Positions 34,961 to 47,590 of a stretch of 64,000 nucleotides of DNA are shown in pieces. Each line of letters opens with the position of its first letter. Positions within the stretch are counted from its first letter, which is position 1. The notes below the pieces were generated by a model. That model worked only from the letters and a program-made list of their open reading frames with translations, searched no databases and was not told the DNA's origin. The stretch is from Metallyticus violacea. Lineage: Eukaryota > Arthropoda > Insecta > Mantodea > Metallyticidae. Both the position numbers and the translations under genes were made by a program. The stretch lies in contig CM060830.1 in assembly GCA_030762175.1 (NCBI GenBank), forward strand, positions 45,186,501 to 45,250,500, read 5' to 3'.

Positions 34961-35815
34961 CAAACCAAGAGCTGCCATTTCAGATTTCACTGGCATGCAG
35001 TACCTCTGTGTCATGAACAAGTGAGTTAGCATGCGGTTTCATAAATATTTTTGCACATGTCTACCAAAGTTGGCTTAGTCTTGTAACTGAATTCAAGATG
35101 TTGCCAAGAGATGGCACTCCAAAGATGTGACATTTAAAAACATACAATTTGCTGCAATCATATTACCACAATAGCTCAAATATCCGGTCAGGTTAACTTG
35201 ATATTAACAATAAAATTGTTAATAACTACCATGATAGTGGTCATTTATAATCTTGAAATAAGAGAAAAAAAAATGGTATAGCATTTTTATGTTAATATGC
35301 ATTTAGATGAGAAATATATTTATTTATACTGGCAGAGTTAAGCCCTTCGAGCCTTTTCTTTCATGGAACCATCTTATACTGATATATACATAAATACAAT
35401 TAAGCTCTTATATGAAGTTATAAGTTAAAACTAAACAAAGTGAAATAAGGCGGTAATACAATAGAAAATAAAGAATTAAAATATACCTATTAAAATGAGC
35501 ATGATAGATATATTATTTTGTTTTAAAGCTATATTTCATCTACATTTATTGATTTTTTTTTTAAATCTTGATTCAAAGTTATTTCTTTGCTTCCGTTTTA
35601 AGATGTTCGTTAATTTGTTATAAAGTGTAACTCCTTTTACAAATAATGTTCTTCAGTAATTTTTCTATCTGCATTTACTATGCAAATTTTCTTTTCCCAT
35701 AGTGCTTATTGGAATTATTAATGGAACGTATGTTGTAATTTTTTATATAGAGAATAATTCTGTATGCATATAAGAAAATGGCTAGGATACTGATTTTGTT
35801 AAACTCCCTGCACAG

Positions 35816-35965
35816 GTGGGAGTGGTAATGGAGGTGCAGGTAGTGATAGTGATGACACTTCAGAAAACTCTACAGCAGGTGGCTGTACCCCTCTGACAAG
35901 CACGGAAAACGTGCTCTCCTCTAGGTCACCTCGGCCGTCTAAGTACAACTTCTATGTTGAATTAG
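35816..35965 (+). CDS. ARID4: ARID4-type protein, coding segment 5 of 6
   Basis: The acceptor CTCCCTGCACAG precedes 35816 and the donor GTAAGT follows 35965. It joins in phase with segments 4 and 6. The 50 residues are a Gly/Ser/Asp-rich linker (GGSGNGGAGSDSDDTSEN) and then SPRPSKYNFYVEL, the lead-in to the conserved C-terminal module; vertebrate ARID4 proteins have a K-Y/W-x-F segment at the same place. This exon lies alone between a 7.1-kb and a 1.4-kb intron, both with transposons. Confidence 0.9.
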
Positions 35966-37374
35966 GTAAGTGACATGCATTAATGTTGTCAGTGGCAATC
36001 TTCAAATTTTTGGAAACAAAATAATAGCCACAAATAAAATGAGCTTCTGCGGTAACATAAAATGTGTTTCAAAGGGATATATGTTGTATATCTAGTCTTG
36101 CCATAAATGCTGTTACGAGATTTCAGGTTTTAGTTAAATAACTACATCATATGTCAATATTTTTTATTTTGCTTTTAATGTGTTCTTCTCTTATGTTCAG
36201 CACCAATCAGTTTGAAATCCAGCTGGAGATTTGCCACTGCTGACTTCAAGGACCATTTGAGACAGTAATAAAACATATCCTTAAGCAATAATCACACTTG
36301 TCCAAAGGCTGCTAGAAAGTCAATCTTGAACACAAATAAAATCTGGAATATCAAGTAAAGAGAAAATTTCCTTTGAGCCAAGTCTGGGTAAATCATGCCT
36401 TATGAGATAGAGATGAATCTTATTGAAAGCTCCAATACCTGTCTTGAGCACAGTCATAATCATCTTGCACAAATACCAGCAAAGAGATTTTGTACATTAT
36501 GGAAGTTGTTTCAGTCTCTTTTTACAGAAATGAAGCTGGATGACATTCTTATAGTTTTCTCCCTATTGAACCATTACTTAGGCAGAATGGCCTTCAGAAC
36601 CCTCTCACAAGCTCCTTATGAAGTCAAGGCTACACCCTGTCATTTTGAAGGTAGTAGCCTTCTTTAGTATTGAATACTTTCTCATCAGTAAAAAGAATTT
36701 TGCAGTGGCTATTAGCATAATGCTGTAGCAGTTGATTACATCTTAACAGTCATTGCTATTTCAAACCTGCAATTAAAAAATGCCCAGTACTATGACAAAA
36801 AGCCCTAAGCATTCTGGACTTGGATCTCCTGGATATGTTTAACTCGGGGGCCATCACTTTCTTTCGAACTGAATTCTATTGAATATGGGCCAGGCATGTT
36901 TGGACAACAGCTGCAGTCCTATAGAACATGGGCATCTGAATCTGAAACAGTCATCTACAGTTTTACTGAAGCATTGAATGGTACAATACAGAAGCATCCT
37001 TCTAATTTCCAACTTTTTATGGATCTAAAAAATCTTGCTTGGTGATTTTCTAATCCTCTGAAGGGCTATCACAGGGACATAGTTTTTGTAATCTCCCCAT
37101 TACATGAGTATAACCTCAAAGTGAGGTTCTTTTAGTGCTACACCTGAATTCAACATTGTGGGTGATAGTGCCTGGTAGCAAAACTGTTATCTGTTCAACA
37201 AAACTTCACATATAGTCCATTTCAAAATTTGTGACCTTATGACAAGATATTTTAGGCATTTAAAAGTTCAAGTTTATGAGAACAATAAATACTATCATAG
37301 TAATGCACGAAGGTTTTATCTTATTTAGTTCTAGTTGAAATAGTCCCTTAAAACAAATATTTAATTTATTTCAG
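35966..37374 (+). other. Intron 5 of the ARID4-type gene
   Basis: GTAAGT to TTTATTTCAG. Nearly all of it is one Tc1-like element (36095-37248), listed separately. Confidence 0.88.
36095..37248 (-). mobile_element. Tc1-like DNA transposon, decayed, in intron 5
   Basis: GTCTTGCCATAAATGCTG near 36095 pairs with CCTTATGACAAGATA ending near 37248. It shares long stretches with 10126-11464, for example TCTAATTTCCAACTTTTTATGG here and TCTACTAATTTCCAGC there, and GGGTGATAGTG near the right end of both. The transposase is riddled with stops. Its right end is about 125 bases from the acceptor of the last coding exon. Confidence 0.7.
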
Positions 37375-37544
37375 ATCCTGAACTAGATGGTACACAACGT
37401 ATAGCTCTGCTGCAGCAAAAACTGCAGGAACTGAGAAAAACTTACATGAATGTGAAAGCAGAACTTGCTTGTATAGATAGACGGAGAAAAAAATTAAGAA
37501 GAAGAGAAAGGGAAGGTGAGATTCCAAGAATAATAAAGAATTAA
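37375..37544 (+). CDS. ARID4: ARID4-type protein, coding segment 6 with stop (C-terminal coiled coil)
   Basis: The acceptor TTTATTTCAG precedes 37375; the frame runs to TAA at 37542-37544. The 56 residues hold the signature of the family: a leucine heptad-like helix (RIALLQQKLQELRKTY), then MNVKAELACIDRRRKKLRRR. Vertebrate ARID4A/B end in a closely similar helix with ASIDRRRKRLKKK, which is why I name the gene. The segment probably forms a coiled coil for protein contacts within the SIN3-HDAC complex. A good donor (GTGAG) lies inside the exon at 37516, so the stop reached here, after IPRIIKN, may belong to an intron-retaining or alternative form; see 44110-44147. Confidence 0.9.
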
Positions 37545-39330
37545 AGGCGGGGCTTTATAATTTTTTTAATCTGTACAGTGTATTTTATATCAGAGAGTGA
37601 TTCAAAATGCTATTTTTTATGTGAAATGGTGTTGTTAACTGCAACATTATTCCTAGTTTTAAAATGCTGATGTTATTTCCTCTAGTAAGGGAATACTTTA
37701 AATATTTTTAAAGAGTATATATATGTATATATACCTATACATGAAAGATGTGCTTTAAGTAGTTTTTATGTTTAAAGTATGATTATGTTAATATAGTCAG
37801 CCAGTGATAAAATATGCATATTTTATTGTTTGATTCTGTGACAAGATATTTATTGTAAGTGCATCTGTTGGTGAAAGAGTTTGCAGTTCTCTTAACAGGA
37901 TTATTATTTCATGGCTACCATGTCCCTGGTGTGAAATATATATTGTAAATAGATAGTATTATATGTACATTTGTAAAGCTTGTCAATATGGCTCGAAGTA
38001 TTTGAGTTCTTAAAATCTTACGAAAAGTATTTATTTTAAGTTTTAGAATCCTAAATAGTGCAAAGAATTGGTGATATGTGGCATTGAGGCTCTCAGTTTA
38101 ACATTCACCTGAACTTAAAAGAGTTTGATAAAAGTCATCAATATATTCTATTGTTTGTTTCTTTACCCTACTTACCCATTTTTATCAGTAATACCATTCT
38201 TATCCAGTAGGTTACATTATTATTATTATTATTATTAATTAGTAGTAATGTTAATTTATTGCTACTTTTATACATATATAAATACACACAATTCCTACAT
38301 GGACAACATGTTTCTCCAGTAATTTATTTATCTAACAGGTCAGTGAAAATGCATCAATAGCAATCGTGTTGTCAGTTGCATACCCATTATTGTTGCACTT
38401 TCAATACAACACTCCATATCTCCTAAAATTGTATGTATGCATAGTTATTCCCATTTTCATCTTGGGAGTAATGAATTGTATATTCAGGGTGCCACTACCA
38501 AAAAATGGATGTGCTACATTGCCAACAAGGTTGCAGACATGTAAACATGCAAATTTTGTGATTAAAATATGTAGTCCCTTCTGTTCATAACATAGCAGCT
38601 TTTCCTTATTCTTAATAGAAAATCTTACTTTTTAAATTCATTTGGTAAACCATCGCTGCTTTAGCTTGCAACATCACTTTAATCTGTGTAAATGTTTGTT
38701 CAGCAACTTAGTATTAAAATTCATTCTTCAGTGCCACAAATGCAAGGTTATTTCAGTACTTTATAACACATTTTTAATTTATAGTGTAATTGGCAGATTA
38801 TGGTTTTTCTGTGGTGACTCAAGATGATTCAGAATTTGTACTATTATGCTTGAATGTGACTTCGGTTGCCATTAGGATAGGTTATGCTAAGTGAGTATTT
38901 TTCTTTTCTTTTCTTAATATAAATGCTGAATAACTTCAGGTACTAGACTCCATGCATCAGGTAAAATATTTGACATTTAGCTTTAGAGGATAAAAAGCAT
39001 AAAAATAAATAGGAAGAATGTATGTATATACAAGTTTTTTTTATATATATATATATAAAATAATGCTAAGCATGTATGCAGCTAGGCCACAACAAGCCAA
39101 TAATGAAAGAATTCTGGCAGAATTCAAAAGGAGGAAGAAAGAAGTTGTGTTACTGCAATCTATAGTTGGTGGCTATGACATGTTCAGTATACAGAAATGT
39201 TCATAGCCGTACCATGCAAGATGTATTCCCTGTAACAAAGAACTGCAATAGTGGAGGCATACATGTGTACTAGCTGCATTAAGAAAACACGGGAGAATTT
39301 TGCAGCCAAATTTCTTGGTTTATTTACAGA
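37545..39330 (+). other. Probable 3'UTR and downstream sequence of the ARID4-type gene
   Basis: No transposon is recognisable here. The sequence is AT-rich with TGTAAATA (about 37943-37950), the core of a Pumilio site, and an ATT run at 38217-38236. I find no canonical AATAAA in the first 800 bases after the stop, so the 3' end cannot be placed. Confidence 0.4.
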
Positions 39331-39334
39331 TGCC

Positions 39335-39500
39335 CCTAAAATATCTCAGGTCATCAGTGTCCCATTCAATTTAATGCATGAAATGGCTCATAAATTTTTA
39401 TGAGAGGCCTCATCTTTCAGGCTTGAGTTATGTTATGTGCCATAAATCAACAACACAGACCCACAGCATTACTTCCCTTCAAAAGGAAGGCATATTAGAC
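39335..39500 (-). mobile_element. SINE family 1 fragment
   Basis: ATCTCAGGTCATCAGTGTCC, GAAATGGCTCATAAATTTT, GAGAGGCCTCATCTTTCAGG and CTTCCCTTCAAAAGGAAGG match the complement of the body of 34680-34960. The tRNA-like head is missing. Confidence 0.65.
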
Positions 39501-40339
39501 AAATTTCTTTATGTTGGTATTCCTACAAATCATTACAAGATTTGGTGGAAAAGAAAAGTGGCATACAATGGGATCAGTTGTGAATCTGGGAGAAAGAAGA
39601 AAAAGAGCGCTGTCCATTTTTATGCCTGCTGTAGTTGCAAAGCATAAATGCTCAAAGTCTGGAGTTGACACAAATTGATGCAACAAACAATGCCCACTTT
39701 TGTGATTTGAGACAGAGGGCAGTTTTTCATGAGCCATTCTGTATAATACAAGAGATAATTGCATAATTATCTTGATATGGATGCTGTGGGTGCACTGGCC
39801 AATGGTGGGCCTAGATTTGATCCTAGATGTCCCTAGATTAGGGACATTTTACTTGGGTGGAGTTTATTCTGTAGTTTCCCTCATCTTGAAAAGGCGAATT
39901 AAGGTGGTGATGCTCTTCAGGCTCATTATCTTTAAAGACAGTGATCTGTCTTCCTAGGTTGAGAAACACTTCATAAAGCTCAAAAACATGAATGTATGTT
40001 AATTATATATCCATAAGTACAGTTCATATTTTCATACTTATTTTTTGAGGGAGGAGGATTCAACAATTTGAGGTCATCCCACTTCCATCACTTCCCATGC
40101 TTATGAAGGTTTTCATCCCCAGAACAAGTGGGCTATACTGATTTGTGAGAAATCTGACAATTCTATAGAAGACAATGGTGACGAAAGTGTAGTGGTGAAG
40201 CATCGCTATGAACAGTTTTCTGGCCATTCCCATTTGATGGAAAGAACTCTGCAAGAACCATATGAGAACTAATTAAGTTTTATTATTATTAATTCTTAAC
40301 ATTATTTATGAATTAATAATGATGAACAGAATTACTTAG

Positions 40340-41220
40340 TCCTGCCATAAGTTTCTGAGGTTGCCAGCCTATGTTATGTTGGCAAGCCTGCAGTTTGGTG
40401 TGCAGCAGTGACATGTAGCCTGAACTGGGGCATGCATGCAGTTGAAGGTCAGCTGCCTCTTGGTAAACAGGAATTAGGTGAAAGAGAATTGCATCGCAGT
40501 GATTACATTACAGAAGTGTAACAAGACACAGTAGAGATTTTTAACTTATTGAGACAGCTGCAAATAACAAAGAAATTTATATATTGATCTATTATACGAT
40601 ACACAGAGATTTTCTCTTTCGATGATAGAGCTAGACATAGTTGGCCATACAAGACCAGGACTAGTAGGCCTCAAAGCAATTGCCAAGAGCATTCACAGAA
40701 ATCCACTCCACAAGCAAAGAATCATGAAATGGGAAATAAAACCCCGCCACTAACGATGTTACGAATCATAAAAGAAGACCTTAGGTTTGGAGCATACCAT
40801 AGAAGCATGCAAAAGGCAATCACCATCAAATTCTCACAGGTGAGAAAATTTTCACCATAGAAGAAAAACGGAACAGCCAGAATGATTGTGTGTATGCTCA
40901 CAGCTGTAAGGAAGATGCTTCCAAATACCCAAAAGTGCAAAGAGGTCACCATCCAGCATCCATGATGGTTAGTTGGATATAATTTGAGGGCGTGACATCG
41001 CTGCATTTCTGCAAGCAGGGGTTGAAAACATGTGGTGCCAACTACCAAGCCCACATCCTGGAAAAGAATGTGAAGCCTCTAAATACCACCTTATTTGCAG
41101 GTAAGCACCTGAATGCAAGGCAAAGTCCATACAATGTTGACTGGAGAGCAATATTCTAGAGTTCACCACTGTCATTTGGTCCATTTTATAGGAGAAGGCC
41201 TACTCTAAACCTCACAGCAA
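40340..41220 (+). pseudogene. Tc1-like transposase remnant
   Basis: Plus-strand pieces in shifting frames: HTRPGLVGLKAIAKSIHRNP near 40645-40700, ENFHH..EKRNSQNDCVYAHSC near 40848-40905 (F-T-x-E-E-K-x-N-x-Q-N-D of this transposase group), KVQRGHHPASMM near 40935-40970, FEGVTSLHFCKQGL near 40985-41025, ILEKNVKPLN near 41055-41085. The order is that of Tc1-like enzymes and agrees with the copies in introns 1 and 5. Ends are not certain; CCTGCCATAAGTTT near 40343 may be the left repeat. Confidence 0.65.
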
Positions 41221-41229
41221 TATCACATC

Positions 41230-44200
41230 CTTAAAGGCAGCATCCTCAATACCCCTAGATATGATCCAGGTAGCGATAGATGAGTGACCAGAGCATTTGA
41301 AGAGCTGTGTTAAAGCGAAATTTTGAGTAAATGTCTATTGTACCTACTCTGTATAGTCTATATTGAAATATTACAGATATACTTATTTGTTGTCATTTCT
41401 GTATATACTAGCTACCTCTGTATCGACAGACAGAACTTATGGAAGGACTAAGTATATCAGGTTACTTTCCATTTACTTCTGGAATATTTTAGTCTATAAA
41501 ATATAAAGTCTTTTGGTAATAGAGAAAAAAATATCAACAAATGTAATGAAAAATATCTACTTTAACCATATTGAAGAAGATTGACAATTTTCAGTGTTCT
41601 TTATTTTGTGAGTTCTACAATTCTTAACATTTTTAAGGTTTAAATTAAATGTTTCACAGAACTAAAGGAGCGAGCTGCTTCATTATGTAAGACTATACTC
41701 CACATTAAATCTCCTGCACATGGCAAAAACCAATAGCAGTGCACTGCAATATAGACACATTATTGGGTAATGCAGAAAGAAACAGCATGATTGAGCAGAA
41801 CAAGTTCAGCATATCATCTTGTGGTTTCGAGCCCTTTGTAAGACATCCAGTTTAGTAAATTTGAGGAACAAAAGGTGACTTATTCTCTCCCCAAACCACA
41901 GGCAATAATAGTGCAATAACCATAGCTGCCTACAAACATGAAAAGACAGTTCTGTTCCTTTTTCTTAAGCAGACCTACTTTTTGTCATTTTAAGCAAACA
42001 TGTTTTTAATAAAACTGCTCATACAAAGGGAACAGTTGAAGCTTAATTATATATATATATTTTAAATGTTATTTTATACACACACACTTGCAAATACATT
42101 TTCATTACATCTGATGAAATGCTGAAGCTTACAAAACTATCTGCACTTAGTACCATGGAGAAACCAGTTCTGACTATGATGCTAGGGCCATTATTCAGCA
42201 TTTGAAGGTCATATACAGTAGGTTTGGTGTGCAGTATAGTACTTGGTTTGAGATTTAATAAAATATAAATTTAATCATTATTTAACCAAACTAGAGAGCT
42301 CATGCCCATATATCAGTTCATGAAATAAATGCTATAGCCAAAGGTTGTGATTTAAAGTGTGCTCACTTCTAATAACATGTTCTACCAATATATATATATA
42401 TATTCAGTATGCAATAATCTTTGTTATATACTCCCATTTTAATTGTGGGATAAAAATATCAACTAAAAATACTTGTGTTATCTGAATTCTTTTTTTGTTC
42501 TTCACATTAGGGGAATAGGTTGTGATAATTCAAATATCTCATTTTTACATGAGTTTGCCTATCACAGTTTAAGGTTTTGTAAACTGCTGCTGTCTATTTC
42601 AGATATTTTTTTTTATTATTTTAATGCTACACTTGTATGCTTCAAAAATATAATCTTTGTTAGTTTCTTTTAAATGAAACACAAAGGTACATGGTAGTGA
42701 AAATGTGGAAGAAATTATTTATTGATGTAATGAGCAGAAATACTGGGACCAAAAACAGTTTCACAATATTTGAAGAAATTTTTAAACAATACTTTATGGA
42801 ATAAAAAGTATTATTTTAATCATTGGCTGATATAAACAATGTGAATTTCATAGTATTTTATTCATTGCTCCCTGAGTATGATTTTGAGTCTTCAGAATTG
42901 TATTTTTAATACTTTCTTGGGATTTTCTATTTGGAAAGTACCAAACAGAGTGAACTTCACAAAAAATTTAAAAACCCAATTGCTTCTTATTTTTTTGGAA
43001 TACTTAGCAAACATACATCATAGTGAATGCAACTAAATAACTGTTAAAAGGATTTGTAATTTTGTTGACAGAATGTAAATACAAAAATAAGTGACATGTA
43101 TTAATGTGCCATGATAATTTAATTACTCTAGGTGTGCATCACAACTACAGTATGCAGGTTCTTAATAGACAATGCTATATTCATTTGCTCTGCAACTCCT
43201 TCTGCTAATCATTTATATGTTAAAAATACTTGAATCAGAACTATGAACGAACCAGCCTTGGTATTAGTAAAAATTACCTCAAAATTTTAAACAAAAAAGA
43301 GATTGTTTATTATTCTCTATGATGCATAAATAATTATGAGCATTGCAAAATGCAGTAATTTATCCTTTAATTTAGTGTCGTGAGAAAGCTAGTTATATGA
43401 ATCAAATCAGTCATGTCAAGTTTTAAGAATGTAGACTTCAGTGAAGTGGTTTTAAGTACTGATATAATTATTGAATTTGGGCAAGAAATTAACTTGGCAG
43501 CACTAATTTAATTTTTCAGTAGGAATTTATGTAAATAACTTTTAACATGAAGTTTTACTATGAAAATATAAGATAAAATTTATTCCCATTTACACTTCCA
43601 TCATTTAAATTTTGTTACATTAAATTTTTGCATCATTATTGTATGTTCTCAGTGAGAACAAATTAACATTAATTTTATAATCACTGTTAAACAGTTGATA
43701 AATTGATACAAATCTCTAGATATAAATGCAGAGTGGGAAATTTAGTCTCCTTAGTGTAATTAATAAAGGGCATTTATTAAACATCCATTCCATGTAGCAT
43801 ACATTTGTACCGTCTTCTAATGCAAATAGTGCATATATGATGAATGTTTAAAATGTCAGTGTTTTGGTTTTCAGTCCTAATAGCTAACATTATTGTTATA
43901 GAAGTAGAAAATTTAGAAGTGCCAGGCTTGGTTCATGATTCTGATTTTTAGTTAATGGAAGGCATAATATAAATTGTAAAGAACACCAATTTTGAATTAC
44001 TCTCAGCATTGTATTATAGGTTCTGTTTGTAAGTGCTTGAGAGAATGAGGGTATGTTTGTGCGTGTGTGTAAAAAGTGCAGTGTCAAATGTTATGTTTTT
44101 TTAAATCAGAGAGAAAGCGACAAAATCAGAAAACGGTGTCCTCGTGATATTTGAAGTGCACTGTGTGAGCCCTAAAGGTGTGAGAAGACATTTTAAAACT

Positions 44201-46580
44201 AGTGCTGGTTTCTTGGAATCAAAGGTAAATGACGGCACAAAAAGTAGTTTTATATGAAGCAAAAGTATTTTCATGACAAATGTACAAAGTTAGTTTCTCA
44301 AAACGTTTTACTGAGAATTTTGAAGTTTCAGCATTGCATTTTGACAAGATACATTCTCAAGCAATAGAAAGTGCTGAAACAGAACTGAATTTAAGTTTTA
44401 ATTGATGGTTTCCAGTTTGTAAAGAGACTGTAAAATATAAAGAGTGATAAATTTATGGAAATGTAAAAAGCTTAAAGAAATGGGATATTCTGTGCTTACT
44501 GCATTCAGCAGTGAGATTTTAATCTTTGGCCAGGGATGATATTTTATAAATTTCTATTTTTATGTCATGCCAATTGTACTTCTCTAGGTAAATGGCATAT
44601 TGATGTTTTTATTTATTGCTTATGTAAAGTTTTGTGATTAGAAATGAAAAATATCAAGTTTATATTTGAACTCAGAGTAAGCATAGAAGGAACAAATTGT
44701 ACATATAATTTTAAAAATGTTTTGCATTTAGTTCATAATTTTAAATTGCTGAATACTGACTTGCAGATAGTTTAAAATGTTTTGTTTTGTTTGACACATA
44801 ATTTTTATATATGAATTCAGTGTTTGTACTACAGAAGTGTGACTCAGGTCCTGTGAACGTAATGTAACAGCTCATCTTCACTAAAAATGTAGTTTACTGG
44901 CAAGAATGATTTTTTTTAAAAAAAAATTATTGGGATTGAGAGCAAGGGCCCATCATTTGTTTATCTCACCATACATCTCCGTATTGAATGAGCTCAGCAA
45001 TCCTAGCTAAATGAATGAGCCCATTTTATACAAATCAGCACTCTGGTAGGCTGTGATGACTAAAAGTTTAGAAACCCCCCAAACCCCTGTCTTATGCTCA
45101 TTAGCTTTGCATCATACTGAGAAAACAAATGATGAACACTTGTGTTTTGAGTAAAAGAAACGATGCACAGGCTATTTTTATAGGTATCCTAGCCAATCTG
45201 TAGCTCTTGAGCATTTTGTAATGCTTGAATACAAATTCAGTTTTGAGTTTAGGTATTTCTTTCTTTGAATGATAGTATGAGAAACTATTAGGTACAAACA
45301 ACAGGCAACAAAGCAGAAATGAACAAATATTCCTGCAATTTAGAATTGCATATAATGTGTCAATAGAATTTTAATAGCTTACTTTCTTCCTGTCTCTCAC
45401 ACAATATAGTGACCTGCTTCAACTGTCACATCAGTTAGTTTTCAACAACAATGTCTAAGACAGCTATGTAAATGTTTCCTATAAAAGGTTAATATATAAT
45501 AAAAATATATTGTTAATAAATAAAATGAATAGGAAAGATTAAATGCATTTATTATTTATGTGAATTAACCTGACAGCCTTAATGATATCAGCAGATCAGC
45601 AGTGATAAAAAATCATTGGAACTTTTTTAATTTGGTTTGTGGAATGGAAGTTTATATCAAATCATCACTTCCATTAGCAAAAGGTGATCTATTTATCTGA
45701 TTGTTTGCATTTTTTTTATGTTTGTTTATTGTAAATCTATTTTAAGTATTACAGTTTTGTATTGTGGTAGGATAATTACAATGGCAATAGTGCAGTTTAC
45801 AAAATTAATAATAGGGGGCATAGTACTCTGAACAAAATTGTCCAGATACTGTTTTATGCATCACATATTTAATATTGAAGGTAGAATAAGATGCTCATTT
45901 GCTAGCACACTGCTGTACTGCATTTGCCACATATCTTGGTATTTAATTCATTTGATTCCTTGGCAAGCCTATTTGCCAATGCCATTCCAACCCAAAATAC
46001 GAGATGCCCCTTGGCCACTTCATAGCAATAGCAATCATCTAAACTACAGATAAAAACAAATTTCAAATTAAAAATTGGGTGTCAAGTAAAATCACATTTA
46101 ACCAGATTGCAGTTGACATTGTGGTGGTCAATTCCTGGATTACTTGCCTCTAATGGGTAACTTACACCCAGAGCATTGCATGTGGATGTGCCACTAACTT
46201 TCTGGGTGCAACTTATAATGAAAGCTCAAGGTTATTTGGCAGTGCATATCCAGCACTAAACTCTTGACAAGAGGACCATTCTATAAAAAGTGAGGAACCC
46301 CTGACCGCCTTCTTTCAACCCAATTATTCTACACAATGTTTTCGAGAAAGTATGAATGAATTAATTTATTTCTTCCAGTTTCTAATTTACGTGCAGATAA
46401 ATGTTTTTAACATGTAAATAGAACCAATTCATGCAATTTTCTAAAACAAGTAAACAAGTTAAAATCAAAGTAAACAATTTACATTTCCATATTTTTAATA
46501 CATGTAAACTTACTACTATTAAAACACTTAAATTTCCCACTTAACACCCTCACTTTATGGAGTTGCATTCCTTCTGCACC
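41230..46580. other. Long stretch without recognisable transposon coding sequence
   Basis: AT-rich, with small TA runs (42047-42060, 42392-42405) and no repeat family that I recognise, in contrast to the rest of the window. If the candidate exon at 44110-44147 is real, 44148 onward would be 3'UTR, with AATAAA at 45515-45520. Otherwise I see nothing in it. Confidence 0.4.
44110..44147 (+). CDS. Candidate alternative terminal coding exon of the ARID4-type gene
   Basis: A T-rich tract and TTTTTTTAAATCAG precede 44110. If segment 6 is spliced at the internal donor after 37515, its last base plus this exon read E-RKRQNQKTVSS and stop at TGA 44145-44147. This continues the basic RRRERE run naturally and keeps the frame. 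The sequence around it (about 41.2-46 kb) is unusually free of recognisable transposons, as expected of a long 3'UTR, and AATAAA occurs at 45515-45520. The exon is short, so chance is a real possibility, and nothing here shows it is used. Confidence 0.35.
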
Positions 46581-46599
46581 CCATTCCAATTAACACCAT

Positions 46600-47130
46600 G
46601 TTGAGTATGTAATGCAGATATATATTCACTCCTAGATAGTGCAGTTGTCAACATTGTTGTTCCCATTTGTCTTGACACCTTCCATAATCATTTTTGTCTC
46701 ACCTTGCCAATGTATTTTCTAATTTTCTTAATATTTTTGTCCGATTTTAGATTTTTCTTTTGCCTTTTATTTCATTTGGAAAGTTTCCCACTTTCAAAAT
46801 AAGAACTGTTCCCTTCAAAACTTGGTTTGCTTACATTGTAATATACAATACCAAATACTATCTGGTTCTTCACACATAGGACATATCTCTTTAATATATC
46901 CATTTCTTACCCCACTTAAATATATTACTCCAGTTCTAAATCATGCCAGCCCTCCCTTCCTGCCTTATCACAGGTTTCAATATATCTCTCTTCCCCCACA
47001 CATTTTTAGTGTGTGTAATTTCAGAGATTTTTTGAGATTAAGATAACACATATTTCCTGTTTTTCAATATCCTGAATTCTTGTTTTTATCTCTCCAAATT
47101 CCTTTTCCCATTCTTTCCCCCCCCCCCTCA
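46600..47130 (-). pseudogene. LINE C-terminal fragment
   Basis: On the minus strand the order is the same as at 60.7-61.0 kb: a segment matching the LINE near 47100-47010, then FRTGVIYL-like residues near 46940, then the knuckle region (CPM) near 46885. The plus-strand strings TTCACACATAGGACATATCTC and CATGCCAGCCCTCCCTTCC are shared with 60750-60850. Stops and frameshifts throughout. Confidence 0.65.
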
Positions 47131-47194
47131 TACCATATTGATCCCATGCCCATTTCTTTCAAGAAAGTAAATGTATACCTTTTTGTAGAACAGT

Positions 47195-47245
47195 AACCGC
47201 CTGTGGTACCTCAGTATTAAAAAGAGGCATTAAACACATTCCAAA
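47195..47245 (+). repeat. SINE family 2 tail
   Basis: AACCGCCTGTGGTACCTCAG, TATTAAAAAGAGGCATTAAAC is the 3' end of the family seen at 12745-13055 and 24205-24445. The rest is missing. Confidence 0.55.
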
Positions 47246-47339
47246 AAATTAGTAGGACAGTATCCTTTAGGCATGCATGTAAAACTATAAGCATAGTTCA
47301 CAGAGTCGGTGTATCCGGTGCTTAAAATATTTTTAAGTT

Positions 47340-47590
47340 CTTATTTAGTTACTTTGTCAAAATGTGTGCTAAATATGATGAAACTAGTGAAATTCTACAT
47401 GTACATCAACTAATAATAGTGTATCTGTATAGAATATCAAATGAAACAGGGAAAATACTATATGCCTGTAATTCTCATGCAGTGAGTAGTTCCTATATAA
47501 ATTTCTTGAAAACATGCATAATGGTCAAGCAGACAAATGCAGTGGTAAAAGTTTACAGCTTTGTTAAGATTCAGAATTCACATCCTTAAT
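47340..47590 (+). repeat. Left arm of a widely spaced inverted repeat
   Basis: AGAATATCAAATGAAACAGG, GAAAATACTATATGCCTG, AATTCTCATGCAGTGAG and AGCAGACAAATGCAGTGG are found, inverted and with changes, at 49018-49240. Between the arms lies the head-to-head Penelope pair. Confidence 0.65.

Larger units (their letters stand above)
28717..35815 (+). other. Intron 4 of the ARID4-type gene
   Basis: GTAAGT to CTGCACAG. It contains a foldback repeat, a LINE reverse-transcriptase remnant, the best Penelope element of the window and a SINE, each listed. In 28720-30480 I see only weak hints of a cysteine-rich transposase end near 29245-29440 (see rejected list). The stretches 30790-31530 and 34960-35815 hold nothing I can name. 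Confidence 0.85.

Noticed and set aside
40722..41184. Minus-strand frames of 110 and 71 codons
   Set aside because: They lie opposite the plus-strand Tc1-like transposase remnant and have no motif of their own.
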